A program made the position numbers and the translations under genes. The notes beneath the pieces were generated by a model, which did not search any database, was not told the DNA's origin, and worked only from the letters and a program-made list of their open reading frames with translations. Below are positions 46,728-59,200 of a stretch of 64,000 nt of DNA, one piece after another (position 1 is the first letter of the stretch; each line of letters starts with the position of its first letter). Source of the DNA: Stratiolaelaps scimitus (lineage: Eukaryota > Arthropoda > Arachnida > Mesostigmata > Laelapidae); contig JABWDB010000031.1 in the NCBI GenBank assembly GCA_019614645.1, forward strand, positions 3,725,001-3,789,000, in the 5' to 3' direction.

Positions 46728-48283
46728 TTATTTTTTACGACTTCTAAGACTCGGCCCTGAGCTACGGGCGGACGAACGCTCAGTTTGCCGCGATGTTCCC
46801 GATCTGCTGGTGTCCGATCGTCTGAGCAGTGGCTGACCCACTGTCCTTGTGTTGGGCCTTAGTTTTTGCCAGGTGCCAGGATCGTTTATTGATGAAGCTT
46901 TTCCATTTGTCCTTTTTGTGGCAGTTCGTTTTCGCCTCTTGCTGCCAGCACAGCGTTCTGTTTGGCTGCTAATGTTACCTGAAGGTCTTGGCAAGTTCGC
47001 GACGGCTGTCGTTGTCAAGATCCGTGAATTAGCGGGAAGATCCGCGGTGGTGCTGGTCGATTGCTTAAGGGCCACGGCTGGACGTACACCGTGTTTGACT
47101 AGAACGTGTACCTAAAAACGTCATAGAGCATGCCGGTAATGTCAAGCTTGGCAATTGTCGCCGTATAGACAACAATGATTAAAATCATGATTTCGGACCC
47201 TTTTTTTAATTGACAATTCGAGAGAGAAATGCCTCGTTGTCTACATCATCATCATATACTTAGACGAAATTTGAACACCGTTTCGTGCGCAAACTTCGAC
47301 GGCACAATACAGACATAATACAAATAGCAATGTTTTTAATGATAACCTAAACATCTTCATGTTTCGCTTCGTATGCGAAACAACAGAAGAGAGGATGGCT
47401 AGTTATTATTTGCTTATTCATGATTCGTCGATGTGAACAAAGCATATAACTCAAAATAAAGATAAATGTTCCATAGTTGGCTATTATACATGGCTAATGG
47501 TCACTAAAATGCAAGTCGCGTAGGTGGTTTTTTCAAGTATATATATTTGCTCACCCTTTTTGCGCCGGGAGTTCGTAGCGAGATGTTTGGGTTTGGACAG
47601 CGTGCGCAGCGTAATAGTTTCCTCCTCAGGCTGTTTAATGGAAGCCAGCGAACCTGAGAACAAAGACGTTTTTGGTCTCTGCCTTCGTCGACTCGTCCAA
47701 TCGATGAGACGTCCGTTAACTGCGTCCAATAGAGAACGATTATAATGAGATAGAACCGTCAGAAGCGAAGTAGGCAAAAATCCTCGGTCTCTGATCATGT
47801 TTCGTGTTTGTTTAGCATGCAACGGCAATGAGAAGTCGGTACGTTGTCATACGATATCATTTACAGGAAAACACTCATTATAATACTAATTCTTGGATAG
47901 CTTCAAGGGCGCAAAGCTAGTCTCCGGAGAATATTATGCCAATCATTGTGACGTGAATGCAGGATGCTGAGCGCTGTCTTTAATATCGATCAGTTCTTTG
48001 TTAGAAAGAACTCTTTTATTCCTTCGAAATAGTTGAAGGTGGACTTATACAGGTGGTTCATATTACATATGCCAATACTAATTTCCATTTAAAAACCTGG
48101 ACACCCTCCACTTGAAGAGTCAATTATGGAACCTGTTCGGTTTTGTCGGTGATTTTGTAGCGGAACACGAGGTCCGAGGTGGACTCGAGTTAACTCAAAC
48201 AGTTTGTGAGATGTGATTCTCTTCTTTCTTATCATCGTCCTTTCCAAATGTTTAACATCGGGCAGTCTTAGTCTGTCGGCCAT
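46728..48283 (-). CDS. Unrecognised basic protein, three exons
   Basis: I do not recognise this gene. Exons are 48133-48283 (ATG at 48281-48283), 47555-47788 and 46728-47098 (stop TAA). Both introns have GT/AG borders and leave one base at each junction, so the frame stays open for 251 residues. The protein begins MADRLRLPDVKHLERTMIRK and has a central helical-looking segment LLTVLSHYNRSLLDAVNGRL. It then becomes rich in Lys, Arg, Ser and Thr, with clusters such as SKRRKRTATKR and SRRKK that could be nuclear localisation signals. No membrane segment or signal peptide is seen. It lies 420 bases downstream of the charlatan stop on the same strand. The second exon's acceptor is the weakest call. 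Confidence 0.6.
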
Positions 48284-48612
48284 AGACGCTAATTATTTGT
48301 AGACTGTGTCGTGGGAGATGGTCATTTAAACTCAACTTGCCGTTGACATCTATTCTGCATATTTTGCATCAGTACAATATCGATGCCTCAAGACCATCGA
48401 ATATCGATACCCTCAAGACTATCTAAGGGTTCCACACAATGCTAGCATACATGACTACGGGAACAACATCGTCGTCATACAGCTTAATATATAGAGAAGG
48501 GCAGTTGATAGCAAGCTACCGAATAATCTAACGACAAATAGCAGAGCAGAGCATTTTGCTACTGCATGATCTGACATATTTCAATGACATTTTACGAACC
48601 AGAGAGTCTAAT

Positions 48613-48614
<2 letters not shown>

Positions 48615-48662
<48 letters not shown>
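48615..48662. repeat. 48-base (AT)n microsatellite
   Basis: The longest pure dinucleotide tract in the window. It lies about 40 bases beyond the charlatan stop codon, so it is probably in the 3' untranslated region. Confidence 0.9.
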
Positions 48663-48665
<3 letters not shown>

Positions 48666-48703
48666 TGACACAACTACAGTCGTATGCCGATGAAAGGCAA
48701 ACA

Positions 48704-50247
48704 TCAAGGGGCTGAGCTGCTGCTGAAATGATCTTGAAACATAGTTACCTTGTGTTTCTTCTTTACGGTGGCCGCTGAGGTGGCAGGTATCAGTCGACCT
48801 CCCTCACAGTTGCTATTGTGGATTTTGTTCTTCCAAGGTCTGTTTGTTGATTGTGCACCACTGAAAGCCGACGCCGATGACGGTACTAGTGATGGCGGCG
48901 GCGGCGGTGGCGGCGGAGGAGGTGAAGCGATTGCTTGGGGTGTTTTGGACGCCGGTTGGCGGTGGGTGCTTTTTTTCGTTGATGACAATTTCTTCCCAAT
49001 GATAATACTTTTTGCCTCCGTTCGCCGGGTGATCCTCTGTAGTTCAATTCTTGTTTTCGCTGATGCTGTCGTTGCATTCTTGCTATTGTTCTGCTGTTGT
49101 TCTGTTTCTGATTTGTCTCTTGATTCATCAGTGATTTGATGCTGCTGCTGCTGCCTTTTGCTATTGTTGTTGTTGTTGTTATTTTTTTCGATTGGACAAA
49201 TGGTGGTGGTGCTAATGGCGGTAGTGATCGCATCACCGTTGAGTGGCCTCTGTAGCAGATTCACGTTGAGGTCGCTATCATTTGAAACCTCGTGGGAGGC
49301 ATTGTTGTCATTATTGCCGGACGCATGATGTTGTTTTTTTCTTTTACGATGATGGTCGTTCAGCTTGTGAATTGTATTGAGTATAATCGAAGCCGTGGTG
49401 GCATCAAGCGATCTGTGTTCAGCGAGTTGACGATATACCGATGTCAAGAGGCGCGACAGGAACCCGCGCGGATTCGTACTGTTGTTGTTGTTACCATCAT
49501 CGTCGTCACCATCGTCATGGCCATTGTTTCCGCTGCTTTTGCCATCGCTGTTCAATCAGTTATGAAAACCAATTATAAGTAACTAATTGGCTAGGTTCAT
49601 TTTATACAACTCATTTTGCATATATATATATATATATATATATGAAACAGTTAACTGCAGCTACTCTATAACTCGTGAACGGTGCCGCAATATAGCCCAG
49701 GATGTATCGGAAATTTCACACTAATTAGTCACAGATACACATTTTATACAGCTGATTCATTAACGCTTTAATAGAACAATACTCAATGTTTTTTATACAC
49801 AGTATATATATACACGGAGGGATTAAAAGGTGGAAAAAAAATAGAGAAAGAACAGCGATCAGACACACACCTTGCAACATTATGTCCTCGTCGTGTCATC
49901 TCGATTCGAAGCCTGCCGCGATTTTCCGTTTTATCATCGTCTTCATCTTCATTAGTTAGGTATCTGTCATCGCTTGAGGTACCAATAGCGGATGTACCAA
50001 TAGCATCATCTGAGTTAACCTCGGCTTCCGTTTGTGCTTCGAGATCGTCTGACGATCGCTTGTGGCGGTTGCAATCGCCAACGGTGTTTGACCGGCGGGT
50101 CGTTGGATGCTGCCTCTGTGGGAGACCTACCATTGTTGACGAGTGATGAAGAAGTAGATGAGCTGGGATGTGAGTGTATTGATCAGCTGTGGGAGCCGTA
50201 GACGGACAGATTCGACCGTAGAATTCCGGGAAGAATTCCAAAAACGC
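48704..50247 (-). CDS. chn: Charlatan exons 15-16, C-terminal tail
   Basis: Exon 15 (49871-50247) should complete the CRLC finger but offers only FLEFFPEFYG with no proper His pair, so that finger looks degenerate. It ends in an acidic stretch. Exon 16 (48704-49547) is low-complexity (Asn, Gln, a ten-Pro run, Lys-rich patches) and ends FSSSSAP before TGA. The splice sites are canonical and the phase (AG|C, Ser) fits. Confidence 0.7.
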
Positions 50248-53200
50248 CTACAACAGCAGTATTCAAAAATAGTAATCAGGTAACGAAATCAATCGTCAGT
50301 GGATCAGTATCATTGAACAATCGGCACTAACTATCGTTAAGCCCCCATTGAAACCTGGATGTATAAAGCTGGGCATATTTATGGCTACGTAATATAATAG
50401 ATGAATGACCAGAACCCTGTTACAATATATTCGTATGATATTCTGCTGAAATAAAACACGGTAATATTTGAGGCGCAAAAAATGATGACGTTTAACGTAA
50501 AAGTCGTCTCACTCACAAACAGTTCCCCTGTCCATCAGCGAAATGGTCATTCAACTCAATCTGATGATTGAGTTGAATTGGTTGGTCAGCTAATTTCATT
50601 GGTGAGTTCAATCAGTTCTCATGGCATTATTCCATACGAGCACTGTCTATACTATATATTATATAATTATTGCAAAACTTGCCAGCTAACCTTTCGGCAG
50701 AGTCTACATTCGAGTGGAGCAATATGGTGTTCTTCTTTGACATGCCGCATCAAATCTTCACTTCGGTTAATTGCCGCACCGCAGTGAGCACAGCGTGCTT
50801 GTGCTGAACATGAGCCCCCTGTGATCGAGGCCACCCCCGAGGTCCCTGCCACCGATATCCCTTTGCCGTTATCGTCACCCTCCAACGATGAATAACCAGA
50901 TCCGTATTGGCCATATCCGCCCAGGCCTTCTAAATGCAAGTTGACTACGTGCCGGGTTAGTTCCGAATCAAATGGCGAGATGAAGCCACACCGTGTCGCC
51001 TTCGCCGCCGGTGTAACGCTTGCGGGATCACCGATCTTAAATGTACAACAACGCTGCTTGTTGGTAAGCTCGTTCTATTGCTAATTGTCGGTAATGCCGG
51101 GCTTAAGTTATCTTTCTTTCACATAAAAAGACCAAAATAGGTTAGAAGAATCAACCTTGAGCTAAGATACTATGCGTCGGGCATGCTTTGTAATTTTCGT
51201 TCAATTACATATTCTTTAAATAATCATTAATATATATATCGTTGCATCCGCTGCGGAGTCGGTCCACCCCTTGACAGTAAGATGATATGATTTTTCTACC
51301 TTTCGTTTGGACTCCTTCTGCATCGTCTGTCCATTTTCTGTTTTTGTGTGTTCACAGCTCTCAACCTCTGCCCGACATCTTGCCAATTGGCCTGAATGTA
51401 TCCGCATATGCTCCATTATTGTGCCCTGTGTGAAACATCTGAAGAATCAAATACCACATATAATTAGCAGCTGAGATGATGTAACAAATGAGTGAGTGGC
51501 CTCTCTCGCTATCATCAGGCTCATGTTTGTTCTCTGCGCAATTACTGGTCACTGTGCTCAACGCAACGAACTCAAAATACAAGTAACGGTTACGTTCTCC
51601 AGATGTCACAAGCCTACGTATATATTACTATTGTATATATATATGTTTTTTTTTTGTTAAGAGGTTAAAGGTAAATCCTGCATGTATATTGTATATATGA
51701 ATTCGTGGGAACGAGATGGGATGGACTGATTACGTACTTGAATCCGCAGATGGTACACTGATATGGAAAGGCGGGAATAGATAGACGACGGTGTGGCCGC
51801 TGTTTAGTCCGTGATGACTGCGCCGAATCGCCAGTTGAGTCAAGTTCGACTGACGACTGTGCTTCGATGAAGGTTCCAGTTCCAATGGGCGCTCCCGGAT
51901 GTCGTGTTTCCAGGTGGTACGCTAACGAGAGTTCATCGGCGAAACTCAGGATGCACCAGGGACAGAGGAAGGTGTCCACACCCTCATCGACATCACGATC
52001 ATCAACCAGCTGAAGAACATCTGCCGGACTCGATATCGCATCAGCATCATCATCAACATCTTCCTCGTTTTCCTTATGGCACTGGGGGACCTGTTCCACA
52101 TACCGCTTATTACTAGGGTAGGCTAATTCAGGCTGTCGAATCTCCGATAAGATCGCGCCTTTTGAGGCCGAACAGCCAGCAGTGATTGACGAGGAGTCGG
52201 CCATGTTTGCGCTGGTTCCATTGATTTGTCCCGAAGGACATTCCCGACAACCAGTGCCGCGTAAATCCTCCGGGCGATCTGTTGTTTTCCTTGAAAGCGG
52301 TATAACATTCTGATCTGCTGCTGCTGCTCCTCCTCCTCCTCCTGCCATTGCTGCAGTATTTGCCTCGCGACTATTTAACTCGCTGCTCAGGTTCGCATTT
52401 CGATTATGAGGAAAATCGGTCTCCGTCAGGTTGTCGTTACCGCTGTCCTTTTGATTACTATTCTCCTCGTAACGGTCATCAACCAATAGACCTCCCTCGC
52501 CACTATCATCGTCAATGTTCACCTCAGGATTTGAATCGCCCAGTGGACTTCGGTTGATTGCACTCGATCTTGACCTGCTATTCTCGCCTGGAGTATTTCC
52601 CCCTCCAGACACCGCAGTGGCATTAATGCTCAAATCGGGCGAGCTTCCATTTGGTAGTGGACGCGTATATTGGTTCGTCGAACGGCTGAAATGAGACAAT
52701 TTCATCCTGTTACAATGAAGAAAACATCCAACCGTTCATAGACAATGCGCATGCTGATGATGGTAGGGCAAGCACGCCGTCCGTCGGATTATCAGCGAAC
52801 GACTGAGGACAGTGTTTGATCGGCAGCCAACACTCAGTACTATTTTCAAATAATTCAGTTCGTTTTGATCAGCGAAAATATAATCATACTTCCTACCCGT
52901 AATATATTGAATATTCCGTGTTACATATCGTATTTGAAATCGGTTCCCATGACGTAATCGGCAATATTGCCCATGCCGGCGGTCCCGTAAATGCATTTCA
53001 CCTTATATCAATCTATAGAGAAGCCATCAGCACAGCTGCAGGTGAGAAATGCATCACAGCTTCTGACATTACTTACTACAATACTTATGGACACTTACTG
53101 GGCGGTGCGCACGTGATGATCAAGAGCTGTAGCGTCGGGAAATGAGAGGTTCTCGCACTTCGCGCAGAGATGCTTGCCATGGACACGGAGCACATGAGCT

Positions 53201-56200
53201 CCCAAACGCTCAGAGCGAGCAGCTCGATAATCGCAAAGTTGACAGCGGAACGGCTTTAGGTGAGTGTTCATATGGCGACGCAGACCCCAGCCATCTACCC
53301 CGCGCCAGGGACATTGATCGCACATGTACTCTTTTACCTGAGATGAGGGCGGCGATGATAACAACAACGACGATGACATGAAATGGAAGAATGAAACACG
53401 ATGAGGTCACATATGGATCGTTTTGCCTTAACTCTAATCGTCGTGACAACAACTACAGAAAGGGTTGTAGTTAGCGCCGAATAAATATTTGCACAACGGT
53501 ATGGGAACTGAATGATGGTGATTTCAAGGCGAAATCTCACTATGGGCATTTCAACGAACCAGAACCCGAGGCTTTGGCCAAAACCAACTAAGCGATGGAT
53601 TTAATTATCCATGCCACGTGATTTGGAACGATTGGCTCGCCGTGCTGTACAAACCTGCGCGTGTGTGTGTGTGTGTATAGACTATTCAATGAAATATACA
53701 CAAGGCATTTAGTAAACATCTACGGCACAGTCCACTGGCAAATTGCCCTGAATGCGGTTATATACGCTTATTAAGGTATCAGATTATTTTGTCAAGCTTG
53801 AATCTTGTTCTATCTACGAGAAGCAATGAACATGGTACATCTGTGTGCCAAATACTTCGTACTCTACCTGAGGTTAAATAGTGTTAATAAATAGAAGGGA
53901 CGTTTTGCAAAAGTGCTAATCCCCAGTACGGATGTTGAATAAGTTGTTGTGAAGCAAACGGTTATCAAATATATGTGAATAAGTTAAATACGAGACATGT
54001 ACAGCCAAGCTAATCCTGTCCTGCACCTGATTGTCTGATAGTACCTGACTCGGATCAAGGACAGCCGCCTCGCGCTTTTTTGCAGTGCCTGCTGTCGCTC
54101 CGGAACACGACAAAGGAGGACAAGTACTGCCTCCTACCGAATCATCTATTGGTGAGCTTGATAGGGACACCTGTTTGTCGTTAGCTCTGGCCTTGGTCGG
54201 CCCTGTTTTGTGACTGTCGGCGCCACTAGGTAGAGACAGTTCGTCCGTCGATTGGTCGATCGGCTTTGGGGTGAGCTTGGGTGGTGGCGGAAGAACCACC
54301 GTCACTTCTAGACCCGATGAAATCCTGGTGAAAATAACGACAGCAAATAATGACGGCAAATAATGAGAGATAAAATATTGAAATTCTTCTATTTGCTCTT
54401 AATTGGCTGAGTAATTAACCCATCTTGTTTCTACATATGTTTTTTTTATCTTGATTAATGCACTTTACGATTCTTCTCCTTTATACCCGTGTCATAAAGT
54501 TGGCATTCTACAATTGCACCAGGACGCTCGTAGTAAAGACACTCTATTCCCATGCAATTATGACATATTCTCGTATACCAGGTGAGATCTATCTAGCAAA
54601 TGCGAATGTTTACAAAGTCAGTAGTAAGTTACGAATTAATTCATTGATTCTGATCGTAGCTGTGAACAGTCACCAGTGTCGGATCATGGGTAGCCAGCTC
54701 GCTCGTTTATCACGCAAACGAAGGCCGTATACGCAGTGCAGTATGCAAGACAGCCTCTGATATTATCATACCTGGTGTTTTCTGTTGTTCTCGATGAGGA
54801 CGTGGCCAACCTGTTGCAAGCCTTCGATGAATTAACGCCCGCTGGGGTTGATCTATTGGTGGCGGATGTCGTTGAGGTGATGCCGTGATTGCTTTTTGGG
54901 GTGACACTCGCGAGGTGAGATTTATCTTCACTTGATTGCTGTTGATCGTAATCGGTTTCTGAGCGCTGCTGGTGCTGAGCGGAACGCTGCCGCGTTCGTA
55001 TCGATGGAAGTTTTACCGCTAATGCTGAATTTTGCTTATCTATATATTTATTCAAATTTAACATGCGGCCGCAAACCAAAAAAGAGGACGGCCAAACCCG
55101 TTAGACCAGGTCGATATTTGTACAACAAATGACCACAACGACCTCGAAAGCAGCAAGACTGTTTCGCTAATCGTTTTTATAACATTCATTAATTGTTACT
55201 ACCCCAAAAGAAGAGGGCCTATTCTATTATTATTATTATTATTGTATATAGTTTACGATTCCAGATACTGCGGGTTAGGCATAAGCTGTACATCACTTGA
55301 GGTCGGCTTTACACGGGTGTTCGATGAACTTAAGGCACCCCCTACATTTCAACAAATCGTTACAACGAGCACACATTTGTGGAGTATATTCTGTATCAGA
55401 TTAATATACGTGTCCAATAACATAAATATACCACCAGCTTATGACATGCAGCCTACAACAACGAAATGTGTCATTCTTCGGCTGCTTAGATACCCACCAT
55501 TTGTTAGCTGTTGTGGCACATTATGAGATACGGCGGATGATGATGGTGCTGCTGATAATAGCAATGGTGTTGTCATAATTACTGCTGCAACAGTGGCTGT
55601 TGCAGTCGCTGAGGACGTTCGGGTTGAGCGACGAGGGTTGACCCTGCGGCTGGTGGTGGTCGATAGAAGAGGGGTAACGGAGTGACCCTTTGAGGCCGTG
55701 TTCATTATCCGAGGTTCCGAAGTGACGTCAATGGCGGAACTCGCATCGCTGCCGCTGGCAGAGCATTGAGCAGAGGGTTCACTGAGGTTCGCCGAGGTAA
55801 TGAACTTTATTTCTTCCTTCTCTTCAAGGTCGTTCTCCTCATCGATAAGGTCGTCTTCTTCCTTGAATTTTGGCGAACTGTTATCGATTTGACTAATTCC
55901 CTCGCGTGGCTCGTCAGCTACATTGTTGATAATAACTATGCTCCCTTGAGACTGAACGACATTACTCGAGTGATTATTTGACTTTTGCTGAACTCCAACA
56001 ACGGTGCTTGACCCTAGAGGACATCCGTGAGATATCTGCACCTGCGACGTTTCGATTGCGTGTTGCGGGCCGTCTGATTTGTTGCTGTTACCACGGCCGC
56101 GGATTACGGGAGACGTGACTTGCGATGTTTCCAAGTCCAAGGCTGTCGCTCTACAGCTGGTAACGCTATAGGCTGGGCTGAGAGGACTTGGAGACGCTGC

Positions 56201-59200
56201 CGATGTCTCAACAAGCACTTCGCCTTTCGCTGTTAAAGGGGAGGTCAAGAGCGAGACAGAGTCTGCCTTGCGTTTCACAATTGGCTGACTCCGCTGGTGG
56301 CTTCCAGTTGGGGACACAACAGCCTCGAGGATTACGGGAGGCGATCGTGCCAAGCCGTTGACAACAATACCAACATCGTTCCCGATGATGTGACCTCGAT
56401 GTTCCTGGTTCACGATCTTTTGGTCCACGTTGGCATTAGCCTCGACGATGCCGTCAGCGACTGGTGCCGATGACGCTGAGTAGCTAACGACATCCTCCTG
56501 CTTTACAAGGTTGGCGTTCGTTGCTGCTGACTGGCATACGAGACTTGAAGTATCGTGAATTGTTCCGACCGCCGGCGTTATCGGGCCTATCGGCACGACA
56601 AGCGGAATCGACGCCGATAAGCCAGAGTTTACTGTAAAGATAATAAAGATGATACTATTATTCAACATGCTCAAAGTTCACACATCGAGTGCATGTGCAC
56701 GGGGTGCGTGCGAGTGCCGCACATCGCCCATGGGAGCTTAAACTAACGAATAATTCCGGCCAATTTTTTCAGCCACATATATGTCTGCACAAACTATATG
56801 ACGATAGCTGTCATTGTGTATGAATTTGTAAACACCGCACAGGCAACTACGACGGATTACTACAATACATTGATGTACGTGGGTAGCTCGCATCTGGGCG
56901 GCTGCTGCGTCTGATTGATTATTCTAATTATTATTATTATCTTATTTTTATTAGTAAAGATGGTGGCCTTGCGTCGGTGTCGCTCTCAAAAGTGCTATCC
57001 GTATAGCACTTTTGAGAGCGACATCGACGAAGGTCATCAGCCAGAAGCCGAAAGCCATCAGTAGAACGCTGCATAACGGATGAATTCTCCAGCACTTTGA
57101 GACACAAGTAGCCAGTCAATGGACGTCATAGACATCAATAATCAGAGAAAAGACGAACCCATCAACATAACAGCGTGCCGCCGTAGGCGGACTATACTTG
57201 TGACTGTTGTCTGGCATTTCGTCATATTGAATTTTCAACATTCATTCGTAATCATGAGCAAAACTGGTCCATTCAGCAAAATGATCTTAGATGGTATATC
57301 TCAGCTATTTAAAAACATAATCCACAATGGAAACTCACACGACCAAAGGGGGCGAAACTCGGAAGGAAAAGTAATCATCCCGTCATATATTATATGTGAA
57401 TGTCATGCTAGCTGGCTGTCATAGATAGTCTGGCCTGGGCAATGAGTAACCGTGATCTCGCCACATATATATATATATAGATATATACATAATTTTTTTT
57501 TTCTCCATTTTTATTGCATATTTTGATTACAATTTTTAGTAATTTGCTATTACCATTGCCGTCTGGCTGGAGCAGCTGCGCGATGCTCAGCGATGCCTGA
57601 GCCGCTTGGGCGGCCTGGGCGGCCTGGGCGGCGCTCGCAGCTGCGGCCCCGACGCGGCCAAGTGCCGTGAGGGTGGTCAACGTGGCCGTGAGGCCAGGAC
57701 TCGTCCCGGACGTTGTCGCCGAGCTGAGGATCGTGGTAGCCGCCTGGGCCGTCGCCGCTGTAGCTCGTTGATGGGCTAAAGCCAGTGCTGCCAATGGTGT
57801 GAACGAGGACACACCTCCCAACACACCCATGGTATCATTTGCTAGGCTAACAGCAAGTGGTGATGTTGATGGCGTTAATGTTGATGACGTTGATGTTGAT
57901 GGTGGTGTGCTAGCCTTTCTGGTTGTTCCGGTCGCCGCAGCCGCCGCCGCCGCCGCCGCCAGAATTGCAGCCGCTGCTGCGCTGTTCACGTTCGCATTAG
58001 CAGCTAAACTGGTGGCAAGCGACGTGGCCAATGGTGTGATTAACGCAGACGTCGATCTTGGCGTCCCGTCACTAATTAGGCTACTACTACCACTGCTGCT
58101 GCTGCTGATTATATTATTATTGATACTTGATACACTGGTTGAAGCCTGGGGTGCAACGATGGACGATGACAAAAAACTGTGGTGAGTATTATTAGCTTGG
58201 CTCAACTTCGGGTCTACCTGAGCAGAAAGCGGCGTAGCCGCACTGCTCACCGCAGTGAGGCAGGGTACCAGTGATAGCTGGTTGTTGCTGCTGTTGTTGT
58301 TGTTGTTATTGTTGCTATTGTTGCTGTTCGAGACAGAATTATTAGTTCCCCGACGGCGGATAAGGGCTACGTTATACGGCCTCCCCTTATGAATGCGCAG
58401 AAAGTGCTTCTTGACGTGATCCGCGCGGTTGAACAGCTGAAAGGTGTCCACAGGCCAAAGTAATTATTATTATTAGGTGTCAAGGGGGTCGGTGGAACGT
58501 ACGAGAAATACCCACCACGGGAATGTCAACTTTGAGTAGATTTCATGAGTAGCAAAATTACATTGATAACGATGATAATGAAACATGACAGGGTACATAT
58601 ATCCTGGTTAAAATGATAACCAGGATATATGTTTTTTTTTACATTGATTCCTTGAGAATACAGACCTTGTGACAGACGTAACAGTTGAACGGCTTGTCCT
58701 CTTTATGGATATTTTCGTGCCGATTATAGAGATCACGACGATCCGTCGAGTATGCGCATTGCTCACATGTGTATCTGTATAGGGAGAGATAATTAAAATC
58801 GATGATTTGCTAAACAAGAGCCAGCTCGGCGGGATATAGGCGTACCTAGAGTAACGATGCGCTTCACATAGAACGCACATACATATTATATATATATATA
58901 TATATATAATATGCACATATTAACACACACATGTATATATATATATCATATAAACTAGAGTAGTACATAATACTAATATATACAATAACATTAACTAAAA
59001 TAGATAGATACAATAGATGTGAGTGTGTGTGTGTGATGTGTAATATGAATCCGTTGCATAATATAGGATTCTGCCTTGTATGGCTGCCGTCTGCCTTCGT
59101 GTGTATGTCTACCTCTTTTTAACAATGGTTGTGTTAGCTCCGGACGCAGATGCCGTTATACTATTAGTGGTGCTTGTATTGCTGCTGCCACCACTTTGGG

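Noticed and set aside
48750..49139. Plus-strand frame with a Gly-rich run
   Set aside because: It is the antisense of the poly-Pro and Gln-rich last charlatan exon.
57799..58185. Plus-strand Val/Ala/Leu-rich open frame resembling membrane helices
   Set aside because: It is the antisense of charlatan exon 7, whose Ala- and Ser-rich repeats create it.
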